A DNA stretch of 64,000 bases from Actinobacteria bacterium IMCC19121 (GCA_002284895.1 CP015605.1:496001-560000); one strand, 5' to 3'; shown: positions 45,816-55,520, numbered from the stretch's first letter. Made by a program: numbers and translations. Notes: generated by a model from the letters alone, not told the origin.

Positions 45816-47090
45816 TTATATCCACGAATTCATCCACATACGTTGCAACCAAGCATCGTATGTGATTACTTCGCCTGTGAAAATAGGCAAGAAATAGATA
45901 AAGTTTAGAAAGATTACTGTTACAAAAGCTGCAACCAAGGCTTGTGAAATCCCTGATTTTAAAGAACTATCTAGCAATAGTTTTGCGCAATACACAAGGG
46001 CCAGAATCATGAATGGCTCGAAAACTACTGCGTAGAAAGTAAATACTGTGCGGGCTTGGAAGAAGAACCATGGCAGGTAGCCGGCAGCTATTCCAAGCAC
46101 AATCAAATTTAAGGCAGGCTCAGACGTGCGCTTAAATAAGCTGCGTAACCAAAAACCAATAACGACTGAAACAGCAATTGTTCCCGCCCACCATAGAAGC
46201 GGTGTGCCAATTGCTAACACTTCCTGTGCGCAGTTATCACTGCCACAACCCTTGGGTGATTCATAGAAGAAGGAAGTTGGTCTTCCCATGACCATCCAAC
46301 TCCAAGGATTAGCTTGGTAGGAGTGTTTCTCAGTTAAGCCAGTATGAAAGCCCAACATCTGTGAGTGGTAGTGAATCCATGATGCAAATGAATTTGAAGT
46401 CCATTGGCGATCCCAACCACGATCACTGAGAAACCAACCAGTCCAAGAAGTGATGTAGACGATTACTGGAAGGAATCCGTATTGAATGAATTTCATTACT
46501 GTTGGTCGAATCAAATCTTTGGAAGGGTGCTGGGAAAAAATCTTATAGAGAGAAACAAAAATCATCGCAACTAAGAAATAAACAGCGCTCCATTTACAGC
46601 CCATCGCCAAACCAATTGCAATTGCTGCCAACCAATGTCGTTGTTGATGCCAGAGATAGAGTGCCAAGAGAACGAAGAAAGTTAAGAACAAATCAAGAAG
46701 TGCAGTTCTTGAATGGACTAGCACTAAACCATCACACGCCATTAGGAATGCACCTATTGCAGTTAATAGTGGTGAGTAGAACAAAACATGAACTAATCGG
46801 GCAAAGAGCAGAATGAGAAGTGTTCCAATGATTGCAGTGGCAAAGCGCCAACCAAATTCATTGTCGCCAAAGAGCTTGATGCCGCTTGCTATAAGCCATT
46901 TGCCAACTGGGGGATGAACAATGAACTCTGGCTTAGAGCCGCTGACTTCCACGCCATATTTCAAGAAATCTCTAGCACCATCAACGTAATAGACCTCATC
47001 AAAAACAAAGCCCTTGGGAGTTGCCAGGTTAATTAATCGAATCGCAAGGGAGGCAATCGCTATAAGGATCGGGGCGATGGCAGCAATCAT
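45816..47090 (-). CDS. pmt: Protein O-mannosyltransferase (PMT family)
   Basis: A 424-aa polytopic GT39 enzyme transferring mannose from polyprenyl-phosphate-mannose to secreted proteins. FVFDEVYYVDGARDFLKYG gives the catalytic Asp-Glu in the first external loop, followed by VHPPVGKWLIASG and HSRTALLDLFLTFFVLLAL. At least nine hydrophobic segments are visible. The M. tuberculosis counterpart lies beside rsmI as I recall, and here rsmI is divergent over 51 bp. Its TAA directly abuts the TAG of the convergent membrane-protein gene. Confidence 0.9.
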   Translation of the reverse strand: MIAAIAPILIAIASLAIRLINLATPKGFVFDEVYYVDGARDFLKYGVEVSGSKPEFIVHPPVGKWLIASGIKLFGDNEFGWRFATAIIGTLLILLFARLVHVLFYSPLLTAIGAFLMACDGLVLVHSRTALLDLFLTFFVLLALYLWHQQRHWLAAIAIGLAMGCKWSAVYFLVAMIFVSLYKIFSQHPSKDLIRPTVMKFIQYGFLPVIVYITSWTGWFLSDRGWDRQWTSNSFASWIHYHSQMLGFHTGLTEKHSYQANPWSWMVMGRPTSFFYESPKGCGSDNCAQEVLAIGTPLLWWAGTIAVSVVIGFWLRSLFKRTSEPALNLIVLGIAAGYLPWFFFQARTVFTFYAVVFEPFMILALVYCAKLLLDSSLKSGISQALVAAFVTVIFLNFIYFLPIFTGEVITYDAWLQRMWMNSWI

Positions 47091-47141
47091 GTGTGTAATC
47101 GTATGCGCAAATCGCTGCGAAATTACTGAGATGATGGACCC

Positions 47142-47984
47142 ATGGCATTGATATTGGCAGCAACCCCGTTGGGTAATCCAGCCGATGCAAGCGCGCGCTT
47201 AAAAACGGCCATCGAAGATGCCACAATTATTGCCGCTGAAGATTCCAGAAGGTTTCACCGTTTATGTTCAGATCTTGGAGTTACTTTTGCGGCCCGCATA
47301 CTTTCCTTCTTTGAAGGCAATGAAGATGAGCGAACCGCTGAACTGTTAAATGAGTTAGCAGCTGGCGCCCATGTTCTAGTTGTTTCAGATGCAGGCATGC
47401 CAACTATTAGTGATCCTGGTTTTAGGTTGATGCGAGAAGCAATTGCTCTAGGTCTTGAGGTCTCTGTTATTCCAGGGCCGAGCGCGGTAACGATGGCTGT
47501 GGCTCTATCTGGATTACCAACAGATCGATTTACTTTTGAAGGATTTCCACCACGCAGTGCAGGCGCACGATTAGCAACATTTGAAAAGCTGCGCCATGAA
47601 GAGCGCACGATGGTTTTCTTCGAAGCCCCACATCGTTTGGCAGATTCACTCTCTGATGCGCAATCTGTTTTTGGTACAGAACGCAAGGGTGCAATTTGTC
47701 GGGAGATGACAAAGCATTATGAAGAAACAATCCGTGGAACTCTCTCTGAACTTTCAACATGGGCAGATGCCAATGAAGTTCTTGGTGAAATCACTCTGGT
47801 AATTCAGGGAGCAGTCCTTGATTCAGCAGCAATGACTGCTGATGAAATGGTGGCCCGAGTTCGTGAATTTGAAGCTGCAGGCATGGATCGCAAAGGGGCA
47901 ATTGCCTCAGTAGCCGCTGAATTCTCAATTGCAAAGCGGTTGGTTTATGCCGCAGTGGTCGATGCGAATAAGATGAGCAAGTGA
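47142..47984 (+). CDS. rsmI: 16S rRNA (cytidine-1402-2'-O)-methyltransferase
   Basis: SAM-dependent ribose methylation in the ribosomal P-site. The 280-aa protein has LILAATPLGNPADASARLKTAI, EDSRRFHRLCSDLG, VVSDAGMPTISDPGFRLM, VIPGPSAVTMAVALSGLPTDRFTFEGFPPR and a C-terminal helical domain, all canonical. It overlaps metG by 4 bp (GTGA). It begins the long plus-strand run through ispE. Confidence 0.93.
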   Translation: MALILAATPLGNPADASARLKTAIEDATIIAAEDSRRFHRLCSDLGVTFAARILSFFEGNEDERTAELLNELAAGAHVLVVSDAGMPTISDPGFRLMREAIALGLEVSVIPGPSAVTMAVALSGLPTDRFTFEGFPPRSAGARLATFEKLRHEERTMVFFEAPHRLADSLSDAQSVFGTERKGAICREMTKHYEETIRGTLSELSTWADANEVLGEITLVIQGAVLDSAAMTADEMVARVREFEAAGMDRKGAIASVAAEFSIAKRLVYAAVVDANKMSK

Positions 47985-49546
47985 CTAAGTCCTTTTATCT
48001 AACGACGCCGATTTATTACGTCAACGATGCACCGCATATAGGCCATGCCTATACGACGGTTGCCGGTGATGTGTTAACTCGTTGGCATCGTCAAAAAGGA
48101 GAATCAGTCTGGTTTTTGACTGGCACAGATGAGCATGGCCAAAAGGTTATGCGAACTGCAGAGGAAAACAACACTGCACCACAAGCCTGGGTTGATCGCT
48201 TAGTGCAAGATGCGTGGAAACCTAATTGGCAAGCGCTCAATATCGCTAATGATGATTTCATCCGCACAACTGAAAAGCGACATATTGAACGTGTTCAAAA
48301 GTTTTTGCAATCCCTAAAAGACTCTGGCCATATTTATGCAGGTAAGTATGAAGGCCCATATTGTGTTGGTTGCGAAGAGTTTAAACTTCCAGGCGACCTT
48401 ATTGAAATTGATGGCAAGAAATGCTGCCCAATTCATAGCAAGCCAATTGAACTAGTCAATGAAAATAACTGGTTCTTTAAACTTTCAGCTTTTGTCGCGC
48501 CATTGCTTGAGCACTACCGCAAGAACCCTGATGCTTGCCAACCTGAAAGTGCACGCAATGAAGTTGTCTCATTCTTAGAAGGTGGCGTTACAGATCTATC
48601 AATCTCTCGTTCAACTTTTGACTGGGGAATTCCTGTTCCTTGGGATACTGATCAAGTTGTCTATGTTTGGTTTGATGCACTTCTTAACTATGCAACTGCA
48701 GTTGGTTTAACTGATGCACCAGATAGTGAAGGCGGCAAGCAGTTCGCACAAACTTGGCCAGCAGATGTTCACTTAGTGGGTAAAGATATTTTGCGCTTCC
48801 ATGCAGTAATTTGGCCAGCAATGCTTATGGCTGCAGGTTTAGATGTTCCAAAGAAAGTATTTGCTCATGGTTGGTTACTTGTTGGTGGCGAAAAGATGAG
48901 TAAGAGCAAGTTGACTGGAATTGCGCCAAAAGACATCACAGATCACTTTGGTGTTGATGCATTCCGCTACTACTTCCTACGTGCCATTCCTTTTGGTACC
49001 GATGGCTCTTTCTCATGGGAAGACATGGCTGCTAGATACACATCAGAGCTAGCAAATGACTTTGGAAACCTGGCCTCTCGCTCAGCGGCAATGGTTGAGA
49101 AGTATTGCGGCGGGGTATTGCCAGCTAAAAGCAATGATGCTGGCCTTGAGAGCGCGCTAAAAGAGGCAGTAACAAAGGCTGATGCTGCAATCTGTGAATT
49201 AGATTTCCAAGGCGGAATCCTTGCGATTATGGATTTTTGTAAGAAAGTAAATGGTTATGTGACAGAGAAAGAACCATGGATTCTTGCTAAAGATCCTGCT
49301 AACCAACAGATTCTTGAAGATGTTTTGTATAACACTGCAGAGTCTTTGCGTGCACTTGCCGTATTGCTCAACGCAGTGATGCCACACACATGTGAGATTT
49401 TGTGGAGTAGTTTGGGTGCCGAAGCATCATTAGGAGATCTTGGAGCACAAAAGTTCTCTGATGTTGCAACGTGGGGCCAATTACCACCAGGTGCCACAGT
49501 TACTAAAACTCCAGTTCTTTTCCCTCGTTTAGAAACAAACGCTTAA
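47981..49546 (+). CDS. metG: Methionyl-tRNA synthetase
   Basis: Class I aminoacyl-tRNA synthetase charging Met to initiator and elongator tRNA. The 521-aa form lacks the extra C-terminal dimerisation domain. HIGH is at residues 19-22, the connective peptide carries CVGCEEF and CCPIHSKPIE (a CxxC-type metal knuckle), and KMSKS is at 305-309. GTG start overlaps rsmI by GTGA. tatD begins 5 bp after. Confidence 0.95.
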   Translation: MTKSFYLTTPIYYVNDAPHIGHAYTTVAGDVLTRWHRQKGESVWFLTGTDEHGQKVMRTAEENNTAPQAWVDRLVQDAWKPNWQALNIANDDFIRTTEKRHIERVQKFLQSLKDSGHIYAGKYEGPYCVGCEEFKLPGDLIEIDGKKCCPIHSKPIELVNENNWFFKLSAFVAPLLEHYRKNPDACQPESARNEVVSFLEGGVTDLSISRSTFDWGIPVPWDTDQVVYVWFDALLNYATAVGLTDAPDSEGGKQFAQTWPADVHLVGKDILRFHAVIWPAMLMAAGLDVPKKVFAHGWLLVGGEKMSKSKLTGIAPKDITDHFGVDAFRYYFLRAIPFGTDGSFSWEDMAARYTSELANDFGNLASRSAAMVEKYCGGVLPAKSNDAGLESALKEAVTKADAAICELDFQGGILAIMDFCKKVNGYVTEKEPWILAKDPANQQILEDVLYNTAESLRALAVLLNAVMPHTCEILWSSLGAEASLGDLGAQKFSDVATWGQLPPGATVTKTPVLFPRLETNA

Positions 49547-49551
49547 CAAGT

Positions 49552-50412
49552 ATGGCTGATCGCCACAACCGCGATATAGATCGTCAGCGGGCACCTTTAC
49601 CAGAACCACTTCCTGCTCCAACAGTTGATGCGCATGCGCATATGGAGATCATTACTGATACTGCGCCAGATTCACCAGAAGTTGCGCAAGTAATTGCTGA
49701 AGCTAAAAGTGTAAACGTTGATCGAATCATGCAAGTGGGTTATTCAGCTGAACAATCTGCTTGGTGCGTTGCTGCAGCAGAAAAGTGGAACACATCAGTT
49801 TTAGCTGCCGTTGCACTTCATCCTAATGAAGCACCTGTTGTTGAGAACCTAGAAGCTGATTGGGCAGTCATTGCTCAATTGGCAGAGCATCCACGTGTTC
49901 GTGCAATTGGTGAAACTGGACTTGATTACTTTCGCACACCCCCAGAGCTCCGTTCACGCCAACAGGAATCCTTTAAGTGGCATATTGAACTAGCTAAGAA
50001 AACTAACAAGGCTTTAGTTATTCATGACCGTGACTCACACGATGATGTTCTCTCTGTATTACTTGAAGTAGGGGCCCCAGAAAAGGTTATCTTTCACTGC
50101 TTTTCAGGCGATGTAGAGATGGCTAAGACCTGCATAGAGCGCGGATATGTTCTCTCATTTGCTGGCACGTTGACCTTTAAAAACGCACCTGCACTGCGAG
50201 AGGCAGTGAAATTAGTTCCCATTGATCAACTATTAGTTGAAACAGATTCTCCTTTCCTTGCACCCATGCCACATCGCGGAGCACTTAATACTCCTGCTCA
50301 GATTGCAAACATTGTTCGGGCGATGGCAGTTGAGCGAAATGCAGATCTTGGTGAGTTAGCAACAGCTCTTGGTAATAACGCTGAGCGTTTGTTTGGCTCA
50401 TTTGCCTCATGA
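49552..50412 (+). CDS. tatD: TatD-family deoxyribonuclease
   Basis: Metal-dependent TIM-barrel nuclease. The 286-aa sequence has the binuclear metal motif VDAHAHME, AVALHPNEAP, AIGETGLDYFR, VIHDRDSHDD, VIFHCFSGD and LVETDSPFLAP, the full TatD set. It overlaps rsmA by 4 bp. In M. tuberculosis an rpfB gene lies between tatD and ksgA, as I recall; here it is missing. Confidence 0.93.
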   Translation: MADRHNRDIDRQRAPLPEPLPAPTVDAHAHMEIITDTAPDSPEVAQVIAEAKSVNVDRIMQVGYSAEQSAWCVAAAEKWNTSVLAAVALHPNEAPVVENLEADWAVIAQLAEHPRVRAIGETGLDYFRTPPELRSRQQESFKWHIELAKKTNKALVIHDRDSHDDVLSVLLEVGAPEKVIFHCFSGDVEMAKTCIERGYVLSFAGTLTFKNAPALREAVKLVPIDQLLVETDSPFLAPMPHRGALNTPAQIANIVRAMAVERNADLGELATALGNNAERLFGSFAS

Positions 50413-51251
50413 CATTATTAGGAGCGGCGCAAATCCGCGAACTTGCAGCAGCGTTAGATTTAAAACCATCTAAATCCCTTGGACAAAACTTTGTTATTGA
50501 CTCAAATGTCTGCACAAAGATTGTGCGCACAGCAGCTGTTAGCCCAACTGATATCGCACTTGAGATTGGCCCAGGTCTAGGCTCTTTGACGCTAGCTTTG
50601 CTGGAAAACGCCGCGTCGGTTGTGGCAGTTGAAATTGATCCACGTTTAGCTGGCCAACTTCCGATAACAGTTTCTAGTCATTTCGAGCATCCTGAAAATC
50701 TAACTGTCCTTAATCAAGATGCACTCACAATCCAAACATTGCCCGTTGACCCAACAGTGTTAGTAGCAAATTTGCCATATAACGTTTCGGTGCCTGTGCT
50801 GCTGCATTTGCTTGAAAAGTTTGAATCACTGCGCACAGGGGTGGTTATGGTCCAGGCAGAAGTTGCCGATCGCTTAGCTGCAAAGCCGGGCACAAAAGAT
50901 TATGGAATCCCATCGGTAAAGGCTGCCTGGTGGGCAGAAGTAAAAGGTGCAGGATCTGTTTCGCGTTCAGTATTTTGGCCAGCACCTAACGTTGATTCAA
51001 AGCTTGTCTCATTTACCAGAAGGCAAACACCAGGGGATGAAGAATTACGTCGTAAAGTATTCACAATCATTGATGCAGCCTTTGCTCAGCGCAGAAAGAT
51101 GCTGCGCTCCGCTCTTTCTAGCCTCTATGGCTCTTCTTCTGCGGCTGAAGAGATTCTTATGCGCGCAAAGATTGACCCAACCCTTCGCGGTGAAGCGTTA
51201 GAGATCGATGGTTTTTGTGCCATCGCTGCCGTTGCACCTGACATTTTCTAG
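50409..51251 (+). CDS. rsmA: 16S rRNA dimethyladenosine transferase
   Basis: Dimethylates A1518/A1519 of 16S rRNA. The 280-aa protein has LGQNFVIDSNVCTKIVR, the SAM motif LEIGPGLGSLTLALLE, the catalytic NLPYNVSVPVLLHL and a C-terminal domain with FAQRRKMLRSALSSL. Coupled to tatD through ATGA; ispE follows 21 bp downstream. Confidence 0.95.
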   Translation: MTLLGAAQIRELAAALDLKPSKSLGQNFVIDSNVCTKIVRTAAVSPTDIALEIGPGLGSLTLALLENAASVVAVEIDPRLAGQLPITVSSHFEHPENLTVLNQDALTIQTLPVDPTVLVANLPYNVSVPVLLHLLEKFESLRTGVVMVQAEVADRLAAKPGTKDYGIPSVKAAWWAEVKGAGSVSRSVFWPAPNVDSKLVSFTRRQTPGDEELRRKVFTIIDAAFAQRRKMLRSALSSLYGSSSAAEEILMRAKIDPTLRGEALEIDGFCAIAAVAPDIF

Positions 51252-51260
51252 CCAACGCAT

Positions 51261-51266
51261 TAAGGT
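51261..51266 (+). promoter_or_regulatory. Possible leaderless -10 box or ribosome site of ispE
   Basis: TAAGGT, 6 nt before the ATG at 51273. The same bases contain AAGG and could simply be a Shine-Dalgarno sequence. Confidence 0.25.
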
Positions 51267-51272
51267 CAAACC

Positions 51273-52187
51273 ATGCCAATAAAAAACGTGACGGTTCGGG
51301 TGCCGGCTAAGGTCAACCTGCAACTATCAGTTGGCCCACGTGAAGAAGATGGTTTTCATAATTTAGTTTCAGTTTTTCAAGCTATCTCAATTTTTGATGA
51401 AGTAACACTCTCCCTTGGACAGCCAAAATCTGGGGTTACTGTTTCAATTACAGGTGAACAGACCCATGGTGTGCCAGCAGATGCTAATAACTTAGCTGCC
51501 CAAGCCGCAGCGCTGATGGCAGAAGAATTTGACATCGAAATTGATGCACATATTGAGATTAAGAAATCCATTCCAGTTGCAGGCGGAATGGCTGGTGGTA
51601 GCGCAGATGCTGCAGCAACAATCGTTGCAATTGATTATTTGTATTCACTGGGCATGAGCCGCGAAGAGATGGCAGATATTGCTGCAAAGTTAGGTAGCGA
51701 TGTTCCCTTCATGTTAAATGGTGGAACTGCAATTGGCACGGGCCATGGTGATCAATTAACTTCTGCGCTATCTCGTGGCACCTATCACTGGGTTCTAGCT
51801 CTTTCCACCCATGGCTTATCAACTCCTGCTGTGTATGCAGAGTGTGATCGCTTGCGAACTGGACTTGAAATTGTTGAACCACAAACTAATGAAGCGCTGA
51901 TGCAGGCATTGCTTGCAGCTGATGCAGAATCAGTGGGTGCGCACCTTGTAAATGATTTGCAACCAGCGGCATGTTCCTTACGTCCAGCTTTGCGATTAGT
52001 TCTAGATGTAGGCCAGGAGTATGGAGCGCTAGGGGCGTTAGTCTCAGGATCAGGGCCAACCGTTGCTTTTCTAGTTGCCGATGAGGAAGCTGGACTTGAT
52101 TTAACGGTGGCATTGACCTCTAGCGGAGTAGTGGGCAGCGTTGTTCGCGCATATGGCCCAGTGGCTGGGGCAAAAGTAATCTCATAA
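51273..52187 (+). CDS. ispE: 4-diphosphocytidyl-2-C-methyl-D-erythritol kinase
   Basis: GHMP kinase of the MEP isoprenoid pathway. The 304-aa sequence has VRVPAKVNLQLSVGPREEDGFHNL, the glycine-rich ATP loop VAGGMAGGSADAAAT, LGSDVPFMLNGGTAIGTG and the late ALVSGSGPTVAFLV. It closes the metG-tatD-rsmA-ispE run and is followed by tRNA-Gln. Confidence 0.94.
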   Translation: MPIKNVTVRVPAKVNLQLSVGPREEDGFHNLVSVFQAISIFDEVTLSLGQPKSGVTVSITGEQTHGVPADANNLAAQAAALMAEEFDIEIDAHIEIKKSIPVAGGMAGGSADAAATIVAIDYLYSLGMSREEMADIAAKLGSDVPFMLNGGTAIGTGHGDQLTSALSRGTYHWVLALSTHGLSTPAVYAECDRLRTGLEIVEPQTNEALMQALLAADAESVGAHLVNDLQPAACSLRPALRLVLDVGQEYGALGALVSGSGPTVAFLVADEEAGLDLTVALTSSGVVGSVVRAYGPVAGAKVIS

Positions 52188-52239
52188 AGAAGGTGCAATG
52201 TGGTCACAACCATGCCCATTTATGAGGGAGAATACGTGT

Positions 52240-52311
52240 TCCGCCATTGTGTAGTGGCTAGCACATGGGCCTTTGAAGCCCAGGGTCCAGGATCGATACC
52301 TGGTGGCGGAG
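52240..52311 (+). tRNA. tRNA-Gln (anticodon TTG)
   Basis: Acceptor TCCGCCA/TGGCGGA perfect, anticodon stem TGGGC/GCCCA around CTTTGAA (TTG), T stem CCAGG/CCTGG. The T loop is ATCGATA, with A instead of T at position 54. Discriminator G, followed directly by CCA in the genome (52312-52314). It lies 19 bp upstream of glmU. Confidence 0.93.
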
Positions 52312-52318
52312 CCACCGA

Positions 52319-52324
52319 TAGGAT
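52319..52324 (+). promoter_or_regulatory. Putative leaderless -10 box of glmU
   Basis: TAGGAT followed by 6 nt and the GTG at 52331, just downstream of tRNA-Gln; no ribosome site is visible. Confidence 0.45.
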
Positions 52325-52330
52325 TCACCT

Positions 52331-53749
52331 GTGACCGTAGAAACCGTGATCGTTCTCGCAGCTGGCGAAGGCACACGGATGAAATCGGCAAAAGCCAAAG
52401 TTCTCCATAGCGTTGCAGGACGTTCGTTACTTGGACATGTCCTCCACGCAGTTGATCACCTAAAAGCTAAAGAAGTTCGCATTGTTGTGGGCTCTGGCCG
52501 TGAATTAGTTGAAGAACATATCTCTCACATTGCACCAAAGGCATCAACTGTCTTTCAAGAGCGCCGTGGTGGCACAGGACATGCTGCGCAGTTAGCACTC
52601 GCAGGTTCAACACCTAAAGGCACAGTATTGGTTCTAGCTGGTGACACACCCATGCTTACTGGTGAATCACTTGCTGCATTTATCGATGCACACAACTCAG
52701 GAAAGTTTGCAGCCTCCGTTTTAACTGCCGAACACCCAGATCCAACAGGTTATGGCCGCATTATTCGAGATGACTCAGATGAGCTTTTAAAGATTGTTGA
52801 AGAAAAAGATGCCACAGATGATCAGCGCTTTATCTTTGAGATTAACTCTGGTGTGTATGCCTTTGATGGAGCAGCGTTAGCGACCTCTATTGGAAAGCTC
52901 AACAACTCCAATGCCCAAGGCGAGCTCTATTTAACCGATGTTATCGGAATCCTAAAAAGTGAAGGCGCATCAGTTGCAGCAATCATGATTGATGATTTCA
53001 CTGAAATTCTTGGCGTGAATGACCGAGTTCAATTAGCTGAATCTGCAGCCCTGCTTCGTGATCGCATTAATGATGAATGGATGCGCTCGGGTGTGACAAT
53101 CATTGATCCAACAACAACCTGGATTGATGCAACTGCCACAATCTCATCAGATGTGACTATTCATCCAGGTAGTGCGATTTATGGAACAACAACTATTGCC
53201 CAAGGCGCATCCATTGGGCCTCGCACAACCCTGACCAACTGCCAAGTAAAAGAAGGCGCATCAGTACTTGAATCAATCGCAACTGACACCGTCATTGGCG
53301 AAGGCTCAACTGTTGGCCCATTTACATATTTGCGCGCAGGAACAGTCCTTGGTGATGCAACTAAGGCTGGAGCATTTGTTGAGATGAAGAATGCAACCGT
53401 TGGAACTGGCTCAAAAGTCCCACATCTTTCCTATGTTGGCGATGCCACAATCGGTGAAGGCAGCAATATCGGGGCTGCAACAATCTTTGTTAACTATGAC
53501 GGAGTAGAAAAGCACCACACCACTATCGGAGATCATGTCCGAATCGGTAGCGACACTATGTTGGTTGCACCACTAACTGTGGGAGATGGGGCATATACCG
53601 CCGCTGGATCTGTCATTACTGAAGATGTTCCTGCAGGCGCGATTGGAGTTGGCAGAGCCAAGCAAAGAAATGTATTAGGTTGGGTCATGCGCAAGCGCGC
53701 TGGTTCCAAGTCAGCACAAGCCGCCGAAGCTAAAGAGAAGAAGGGCTAA
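52331..53749 (+). CDS. glmU: Bifunctional UDP-GlcNAc pyrophosphorylase/glucosamine-1-P acetyltransferase
   Basis: Last two steps of UDP-GlcNAc synthesis for peptidoglycan. The 472-aa protein has the uridylyltransferase loop VLAAGEGTRMKSAKAKVLH (Ala in place of the usual Pro before KVLH) and then a left-handed hexapeptide beta-helix from about residue 250 (TVGPFTYLRAGTVLG, GSNIGAATIFVNYDG) with the acetyltransferase signature. Prs follows 3 bp later. GTG start, likely leaderless. Confidence 0.95.
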   Translation: MTVETVIVLAAGEGTRMKSAKAKVLHSVAGRSLLGHVLHAVDHLKAKEVRIVVGSGRELVEEHISHIAPKASTVFQERRGGTGHAAQLALAGSTPKGTVLVLAGDTPMLTGESLAAFIDAHNSGKFAASVLTAEHPDPTGYGRIIRDDSDELLKIVEEKDATDDQRFIFEINSGVYAFDGAALATSIGKLNNSNAQGELYLTDVIGILKSEGASVAAIMIDDFTEILGVNDRVQLAESAALLRDRINDEWMRSGVTIIDPTTTWIDATATISSDVTIHPGSAIYGTTTIAQGASIGPRTTLTNCQVKEGASVLESIATDTVIGEGSTVGPFTYLRAGTVLGDATKAGAFVEMKNATVGTGSKVPHLSYVGDATIGEGSNIGAATIFVNYDGVEKHHTTIGDHVRIGSDTMLVAPLTVGDGAYTAAGSVITEDVPAGAIGVGRAKQRNVLGWVMRKRAGSKSAQAAEAKEKKG

Positions 53750-53752
53750 TAA

Positions 53753-54733
53753 ATGAGCGAGATCCGTTTATCTTCTGAAAAGAGATTACGTCTTTTTGCA
53801 GGCCGCGGATTTCCTGAATTAGCTGATGAAGTTGCATCAGAGCTTGGTATTCCACTTACCCCAACGTCAGCATATGACTTTGCAAATGGCGAAATCTTTG
53901 TTCGCTTCGAAGAATCAGTTCGCGGTTGCGATGCTTTCGTAATTCAAAGCCACACAACTCCAGTCAACAAGCAGATCATGGAACAACTCATCATGGTCGA
54001 TGCATTAAAGCGCGCATCGGCAAAACGCATCACAGTTGTTGCACCTTTTTATGGTTATGCACGTCAAGATAAAAAGAGCCGTGGACGCGAACCTATCACT
54101 GCGCGATTGATGGCCGATCTTTTCAAAACTGCTGGCGCTGATCGATTGATGTGCGTTGATTTACACACGTCACAAATTCAAGGTTTCTTTGATGGTCCAG
54201 TAGATCATCTCTTCGCACTTCCAATGCTGGCTAACTATGTTGGTAGCAAAGTTGATCGCACACGCTTAACAATCGTCTCTCCAGACTCTGGTCGAGTACG
54301 TGTTGCAGAGCGTTGGTCAGATCTACTCGGTGGTTGCCCAATCGCATTCATTCACAAGACCCGCGATCCACGCATCCCAAATGAATCAACAACTGGACGC
54401 GTGGTTGGTGATGTTCAAGGACAGACCTGCGTAGTTATCGATGACATGATCGACACTGCGGGCACAATCACTAAAGCCGTTGAAGCTCTCTTTGATGCAG
54501 GAGCAGCAGATGTGATCATCGCTGCAACACATGCCGTCTTCTCAGGTCCAGCAGTTGAGCGCCTACGATCCTCTCGAGCCTCAGAAGTTGTTGTTACAAA
54601 TACTCTGCCAATTTCAGAGGATCAAAAGTTTGATGGACTTACCGTCCTATCGATTGCTCCACTTCTTGCCCGTGCCATTCGCGAGGTCTTTGAAGATGGA
54701 TCGGTCACCTCCCTCTTTGACGGGCATTCCTAA
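53753..54733 (+). CDS. prs: Ribose-phosphate pyrophosphokinase
   Basis: Makes PRPP from ribose-5-phosphate and ATP for nucleotides, His and Trp. The 326-aa class I enzyme has FANGEIFVRFEESVRG, PFYGYARQDKKSRGREPI, DLHTSQIQGFFDGPVDHLFA, SPDSGRVRVAE and the PRPP loop VVIDDMIDTAGTI. Three bp after glmU, a conserved actinobacterial pair. Confidence 0.96.
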   Translation: MSEIRLSSEKRLRLFAGRGFPELADEVASELGIPLTPTSAYDFANGEIFVRFEESVRGCDAFVIQSHTTPVNKQIMEQLIMVDALKRASAKRITVVAPFYGYARQDKKSRGREPITARLMADLFKTAGADRLMCVDLHTSQIQGFFDGPVDHLFALPMLANYVGSKVDRTRLTIVSPDSGRVRVAERWSDLLGGCPIAFIHKTRDPRIPNESTTGRVVGDVQGQTCVVIDDMIDTAGTITKAVEALFDAGAADVIIAATHAVFSGPAVERLRSSRASEVVVTNTLPISEDQKFDGLTVLSIAPLLARAIREVFEDGSVTSLFDGHS

Positions 54734-54882
54734 GCGGGGATTTGCTTCGCATAGCCCCTCGAAGATATTGTTGGCAATGTTCCGGCGAGGGTAAGAATTT
54801 ACTTCCGTAATCGACGGCTTAAGGACTTAACTCCTCATCGGAACTTTGTGCAGACACCGAAGTTATCTAGAGGAGATTTAAA

Positions 54883-55503
54883 ATGGCAGAAATCAGCATC
54901 AACGGCGTACGTCGTACCGAATTTGGTAAGGGCGCATCACGTCGTGCACGTCGCGATGGTTTGGTTCCTGCCGTCATCTACGGTCACGGTGAAAAGCCAC
55001 AACACATCACACTTCCAGCACGCGAACTTGGCGTTGCTCTGAAGCAGTCAAACGTTTTGTTAGACATCGTTATTGATGGCAAGACTGAACTCACTCTTCC
55101 AAAGGCAATTGTTCGTCACCCACTTAAGCAAATCCTTGAGCACGTCGATCTAGTTCTAGTTCGTCGCGGTGAGAAGGTTGTTGTTGCAGTTCCTGTTCAC
55201 GCTATTGGTGAGCACGATCGTGATGGAATCCTTGAGCATGTTCACAACTCAATCGAAGTTCGTGTTGAAGCAACTGCGATCCCAAGCTTCCTAGAAGTTG
55301 ATATTGATGGAATGCACTCAGGTGAATCTCGTTATGCATCAGATGTGAAGCTTCCAGCAGGCGTTGAACTTGAATCTGATCCAAAGACAATCGTTGTTCA
55401 CTTGTCTGAGAAGTCCACAGCAGTTGAAGAAGTAGCTGCTCCAGCGGCTGCAGCAACTGATGCGGCAGCACCTGCAGAAGATGCAGAAAAGAAGGACGCT
55501 TAA
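54883..55503 (+). CDS. rplY: 50S ribosomal protein L25 (CTC type)
   Basis: Binds 5S rRNA. The 206-aa two-domain CTC form has N-terminal L25 (VRRTEFGKGASRRARRDGLVPAVIYG, HPLKQILEHVDLV) and a TL5 domain, ending in an Ala/Glu-rich acidic tail. AGAGGAGA sits about 8 nt before the ATG. The 149-bp gap before it holds a GGGG/CCCC hairpin (around 54737-54762) and an AGGA-loop-TCCT fold near 54820; I see no clear riboswitch. pth follows 17 bp downstream. Confidence 0.93.
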   Translation: MAEISINGVRRTEFGKGASRRARRDGLVPAVIYGHGEKPQHITLPARELGVALKQSNVLLDIVIDGKTELTLPKAIVRHPLKQILEHVDLVLVRRGEKVVVAVPVHAIGEHDRDGILEHVHNSIEVRVEATAIPSFLEVDIDGMHSGESRYASDVKLPAGVELESDPKTIVVHLSEKSTAVEEVAAPAAAATDAAAPAEDAEKKDA

Positions 55504-55520
55504 CCCTTACGCTTACCGTT

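Noticed and set aside
54734-54882. Riboswitch or ribosomal-protein leader upstream of rplY
   Set aside because: Only short, weak hairpins are visible; nothing matches a known riboswitch core.
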